Shown here in pieces: positions 40,664 through 43,534 of a stretch of DNA of 43,534 nucleotides (position 1 is the stretch's first letter; the number at the start of each line of letters is the position of its first letter). The position numbers were made by a program, and so were the translations under genes. Source of the DNA: JABJMC01 sp964473745 (lineage in GTDB: Bacteria; Patescibacteriota; Gracilibacteria; UBA1369; UBA12473); assembly GCA_964473745.1 (NCBI GenBank), contig CAYYQE010000011.1:1-43534 (forward strand), read 5' to 3'. The notes below the pieces were generated by a model. It did no database searches. It saw only the letters and a program-made list of their open reading frames with translations, and was not told the DNA's origin.

Positions 40664-40730
40664 ATTCATAAAAATTTCACAAAGAGTTCATTTTTTTGTT
40701 AAGTTTTTGTAATCACCTTTTTGCTACGCT
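40664..40730 (+). promoter_or_regulatory. Promoter with 11-bp direct-repeat array (Pho-box-like), copy 3
   Basis: Five units: ATTCAT 40664, TTTCAC 40675, GTTCAT 40686, GTTAAG 40698 and GTAATC 40709; spacings 11, 11, 12, 11 bp. The extended -10 TGCTACGCT (40722-40730) starts its hexamer 16 nt after the start of the last unit, as in copy 2. The array begins 15 nt after the rsmI stop. Transcription would run into the 3' end of leuS from the opposite strand. No gene is seen downstream, so a small or antisense RNA is possible. Confidence 0.6.
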
Positions 40731-40853
40731 AGAAACGTTTAAGTAGGAAGGAGCTTCTTTACAAAGGAGGTTCGGCCACTAGAGAAAAGAAAACAAGGTC
40801 CAAACATTATGGCCTTATTCTCAAGCCGGCAAAAGGAGCTCTTTCCTAAAAAC

Positions 40854-43280
40854 TTAAGCAATAACAAAACTAACCAATTTTCCAGGCACAAAAATTTCTT
40901 TCACCACTTTCTTCCCTTCCAAAAACCTCTGCACATTTTCTTGCATGTAAGCGAGTTTAAGAGCATCTTCTTTCGAAATATCGCTCGCCGCTTCCACTGT
41001 GCCGCGCACTTTCCCATTCACTTGAATAACCAGTTGAATCATCTCTTGCATTGCAAATTTTTCGTTAAATTTAGGCCAGTTCGCATCAAAAATAGAGGCC
41101 CATCCCTTAGAATTCGGAGCAACTCCGGTCAATTGAGTCCATAATTCCTCGGCTAAATGCGGCGCCATTGGTGCAATCAGCTGAGCCAAGATTTTTTTAC
41201 TGGGTTCATCAAGTCCCTCTCGCGAGGCTTCGTTGGTAAATTCCATCAAAGCGGCCAGGGCAGTATTAAACTGCAGAGCCTCGATATCTGCCGAAATCTT
41301 CTTGATTGTACGGTGCAAAAGACCCCGCATATCAGGAGAAATCTTACTTAAAGTTGGCGATTCAATCATCCGCCAAAATTTCTGCACAAATCGAGCGACA
41401 CCATTGATCCCCTTATCATTCCAATCCCCACCCTGCGTAAACGGCCCCATAAACATCAAATACATTCGGAAAACATCGCTCCCATATTTATTTACAAATG
41501 AATCCGGACTAACTACGTTTCCCTTAGATTTAGACATTTTAGCTCCATCTTTGGTAATCATCCCTTGATGAACCAGACGTTTGAAAGGTTCTTTAGACGG
41601 AATCAGCCCCGCATCAAACAAAACATGATTCACAAAACGAGCATAAAGCAGATGCATACAAGCATGTTCCGGCCCGCCAATGTACATATCTACCGGACTC
41701 CAAGTTTTTAGAACTTCTTTATCAAACGATTTGGTCTTTAAATTCGCGCATGGATAGCGCAAAAAATACCAGCTCGAACACACAAAAGTATCCATTGTAT
41801 CAGGTTCACGGGTAGCACGCCCTTTACATTTCGGGCAAGTTGTTTTCATAAAAGAGGAACTGGTTGCCAAGGGAGCCTTCCCCTTTGGTTTGTAATTTTT
41901 AATTCGTGGCAAAACTACGGGTAAATCCTTTTCTGGGACCGGCACCTCACCACATTGGGAGCAGTTAATTATTGGAATTGGGGAGCCCCAGTAACGCTGC
42001 CGTGAAATTAGCCAGTCACGCAAACGGTAGCTGATGATACGTTTTCCCCAGCCCTGTTTTTCGTAATGATCTTTGATTTTTTCTTTTGCAGCCATGATTT
42101 CTAATCCATCCAAAAATTCAGAATTAACCATGGTCCCCGCTTCTTCTTGAACCTGTTCTGGGCGAGTGATCGGAGACTTATCCCCATCAGGGCCAACCAC
42201 AACTCGAATAATCTCAAGATCAAACTTTTTTGCAAAATCAAAATCGCGCAAATCGTGACCAGGGACACCAACAACCGCCCCAGTCCCTACGTGACCCAAT
42301 ACAAAATCCGAAATCCAAAGTGGCAGTTTTTTGCCAACCAAGCGATGTTCTACATAATGACCGGTGAAAACCCCTGTTTTTTTACGTCCCTCTCCCATAC
42401 GTTCAATGTCCGATTTAGCCAAAGATCTCTTAATATAATCTCGAATTTTCGCATTTTTCTTAGCCAATTTTTTCGCAAAAGGATGTTCAGGCCCTAAAAC
42501 AACAAATGTTGCTCCAAAATTCGTATCCGGACGAGTCGTAAAACAAACCACTTCTTCATCAGTATCGATAATTGGATAAACAAGATTAATTCCTTCTTTG
42601 CGCCCAATCCAGTTTTTTTGCATGGTTATCGTCTTGTCTGGCCATTCTAAACCCTTGTAATCCAGCAATTTATCCGCGTAATCTGTAATCCGCCAAAACC
42701 ATTGCTCTAAATCTTTCTTAGAAACTTCCTTTTTACAGCGTTCACAGATCCCTTCGTGAACCTGTTCATTCGCTAAAACAGTCTTACAGCCCGGGCACCA
42801 GTTCACCGGGGATTTTTTCTTATAAGCAAGCCCGCGTTTGTACATCTGTAAAAACAACCATTGCGTCCATTTATAGTACTCTGGAGAGCTCGTATTAACA
42901 GTTTGGGACCAGTCATACATGGTTCCCATCACCTTAAGCTGCTTAATCATGGTCTTTACATTGGTTGTGGTGCTGGTATCCGGCGTAATTCCGGTCTTAA
43001 TCGCGTAATTTTCGGCTGGTAGCCCAAAAGCATCAAATCCCATGGGTTCAAACACGTTATGCCCCTGCATGCGCATAAATCGTCCCCAGGAGTCCGCTGG
43101 TCCAAAATTATACCAATGTCCAATATGCAACTTATCCCCAGAAGGATAAGGAAACATTACCAGGTTATAATAAGGTTTTTTGCTGTTTTTTAGGTCTGTC
43201 GCATAAAGCTTTTTCTTTTCCCAGAACTCTTGCCATTTTTTTTCGATTTTCGGCGCGTGATAAGGTGTGGAATTGTTCAT
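40854..43280 (-). CDS. leuS: Leucyl-tRNA synthetase
   Basis: The protein has 808 residues, normal for bacterial LeuRS. It has the class I signatures HIGH (52-55, in KLHIGHWYNFGPA) and KMSKS (Lys581). A zinc knuckle is at CPGC with CERC after the first motif. The CP1 editing domain is present (FTTRPDTNFGATFVVLGPEH and the GTGAVVGVPGHDLRDFDFA region with its Asp), so mischarged tRNA can be cleared. A second Cys cluster (CSQC and CPKC) is in the insertion before KMSKS. The C-terminal tRNA-binding domain ends in FVPGKLVSFVIA. Its promoter TTGCCC-17-TATACT lies 24 nt upstream. No T-box leader is recognised. Confidence 0.97.
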   Translation of the reverse strand: MNNSTPYHAPKIEKKWQEFWEKKKLYATDLKNSKKPYYNLVMFPYPSGDKLHIGHWYNFGPADSWGRFMRMQGHNVFEPMGFDAFGLPAENYAIKTGITPDTSTTTNVKTMIKQLKVMGTMYDWSQTVNTSSPEYYKWTQWLFLQMYKRGLAYKKKSPVNWCPGCKTVLANEQVHEGICERCKKEVSKKDLEQWFWRITDYADKLLDYKGLEWPDKTITMQKNWIGRKEGINLVYPIIDTDEEVVCFTTRPDTNFGATFVVLGPEHPFAKKLAKKNAKIRDYIKRSLAKSDIERMGEGRKKTGVFTGHYVEHRLVGKKLPLWISDFVLGHVGTGAVVGVPGHDLRDFDFAKKFDLEIIRVVVGPDGDKSPITRPEQVQEEAGTMVNSEFLDGLEIMAAKEKIKDHYEKQGWGKRIISYRLRDWLISRQRYWGSPIPIINCSQCGEVPVPEKDLPVVLPRIKNYKPKGKAPLATSSSFMKTTCPKCKGRATREPDTMDTFVCSSWYFLRYPCANLKTKSFDKEVLKTWSPVDMYIGGPEHACMHLLYARFVNHVLFDAGLIPSKEPFKRLVHQGMITKDGAKMSKSKGNVVSPDSFVNKYGSDVFRMYLMFMGPFTQGGDWNDKGINGVARFVQKFWRMIESPTLSKISPDMRGLLHRTIKKISADIEALQFNTALAALMEFTNEASREGLDEPSKKILAQLIAPMAPHLAEELWTQLTGVAPNSKGWASIFDANWPKFNEKFAMQEMIQLVIQVNGKVRGTVEAASDISKEDALKLAYMQENVQRFLEGKKVVKEIFVPGKLVSFVIA

Positions 43281-43303
43281 GCGAAAAGATTAAATCGAGT
43301 GAA

Positions 43304-43332
43304 AGTATACCTGTTGGCAGGAATACGGGCAA
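43304..43332 (-). promoter_or_regulatory. leuS: Promoter of leuS
   Basis: On the minus strand TTGCCC (43327-43332), a 17-nt spacer and TATACT (43304-43309) predict a start near 43297, giving a 17-nt leader. TTTAAT lies 8 nt before the ATG. Confidence 0.65.
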
Positions 43333-43344
43333 GAAAGAAAGCCA

Positions 43345-43534
43345 GGTGCGAGGTGCGCGGAGCCACAGGCGGTGCATTGGGGGTGCGCGGAGGTGCGTGG
43401 AGCTTTGGGATGTCCCTTTTTGCATAGGTACAATAGCTTGACTGGTATGACACATTTAAATCTGGCGGAAAAATGTCATGTCAAACGTAACGTACGATAA
43501 GGAGGGATTTTGGTAGTGTTAACATTAATTTTCT
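43345..43534. other. Intergenic region upstream of leuS with short GC-rich repeats; no gene seen
   Basis: GGTGCGCGGAG occurs at 43352-43362 and 43382-43392, and GGTGCGTGGAG at 43392-43402. Further right the DNA is AT-rich with TTGACTGG and ATGTCAA half-sites around 43438-43486. No coding frame is convincing. The window ends before the next gene. Confidence 0.35.

Noticed and set aside
40809..41144. Plus-strand frame after the third Pho-box-like promoter
   Set aside because: It is antisense to the end of leuS, has no start signal of either type used here and no recognisable content.

Overview
The window looks like a chromosome piece from a Candidate Phyla Radiation (Patescibacteria) bacterium, perhaps of the Peregrinibacteria/Gracilibacteria type. 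The backbone is AT-rich. Most backbone genes lack a Shine-Dalgarno sequence. TGA is used as a stop, so the code is standard. Many genes encode secreted or membrane proteins of unknown function, including a very cysteine-rich family that I associate with these phyla. The assignment is inferred from gene content and cannot be proven here.

Layout. 1-3062: a transglutaminase-like protein running off the left edge and an M15 peptidase. About 3110-8390: a sharply GC-rich island with four minus-strand genes (PP2C phosphatase, zinc-ribbon protein kinase, nicotinamidase-like cysteine hydrolase, VWA protein). This matches the described TerY-P phosphosignalling triad plus a hydrolase. 8424-13458: an NAD salvage operon (pncB, pncA, nadE, nadM) divergent from a TrmB-like regulator (13670-14452) with a palindromic operator. 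14498-16369: a divergent PLP-fold protein. 16462-20144: metal and oxidative-stress genes (ZIP transporter, YibE/F, superoxide reductase, Fur with a Fur box, COG0701 permease). 20202-21967: ECF sigma factor, membrane protein and secreted protein. 22037-28296: two secreted propeller-like proteins, mutM, a PIF1-type helicase and small unknowns. 28404-33744: cysteine-rich protein, tRNA-Gly, thyA-folA, an LCP protein, RNase HI with a zinc-ribbon tail, and thioredoxin. 33877-37146: a large secreted amidase/SpoIID fusion. 37396-43280: tsaB, two GC-rich lipoprotein genes, rsmI and leuS.

Most unusual part (about 37150-40730). Two GC-rich lipoprotein genes that are diverged paralogues (cysteine pattern C-x23/25-C-x74/78-C-x7-C-PVE) each lie between inverted copies of one related 16-bp motif (consensus TGAAARYCTGCAYGAA). 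Each sits, without its own promoter, behind an AT-rich promoter of backbone type. This looks like a gene-cassette arrangement. Three promoters in the same stretch carry arrays of 11-bp direct repeats like PhoB/PhoP boxes, at a fixed distance from an extended -10. One of them drives a short RNA with a tRNA-like 3' half ending in CCA. The first lipoprotein gene has a long, highly structured leader ending in a terminator-like hairpin.

A second window-wide signal concerns translation starts. Backbone genes carry a TTTAAC-like box 8-11 nt before the start codon in place of a Shine-Dalgarno sequence. All six GC-rich genes have ordinary GGAG/GGAGG sites. The GC-rich genes therefore look imported, although a metagenome assembly chimera must be excluded.
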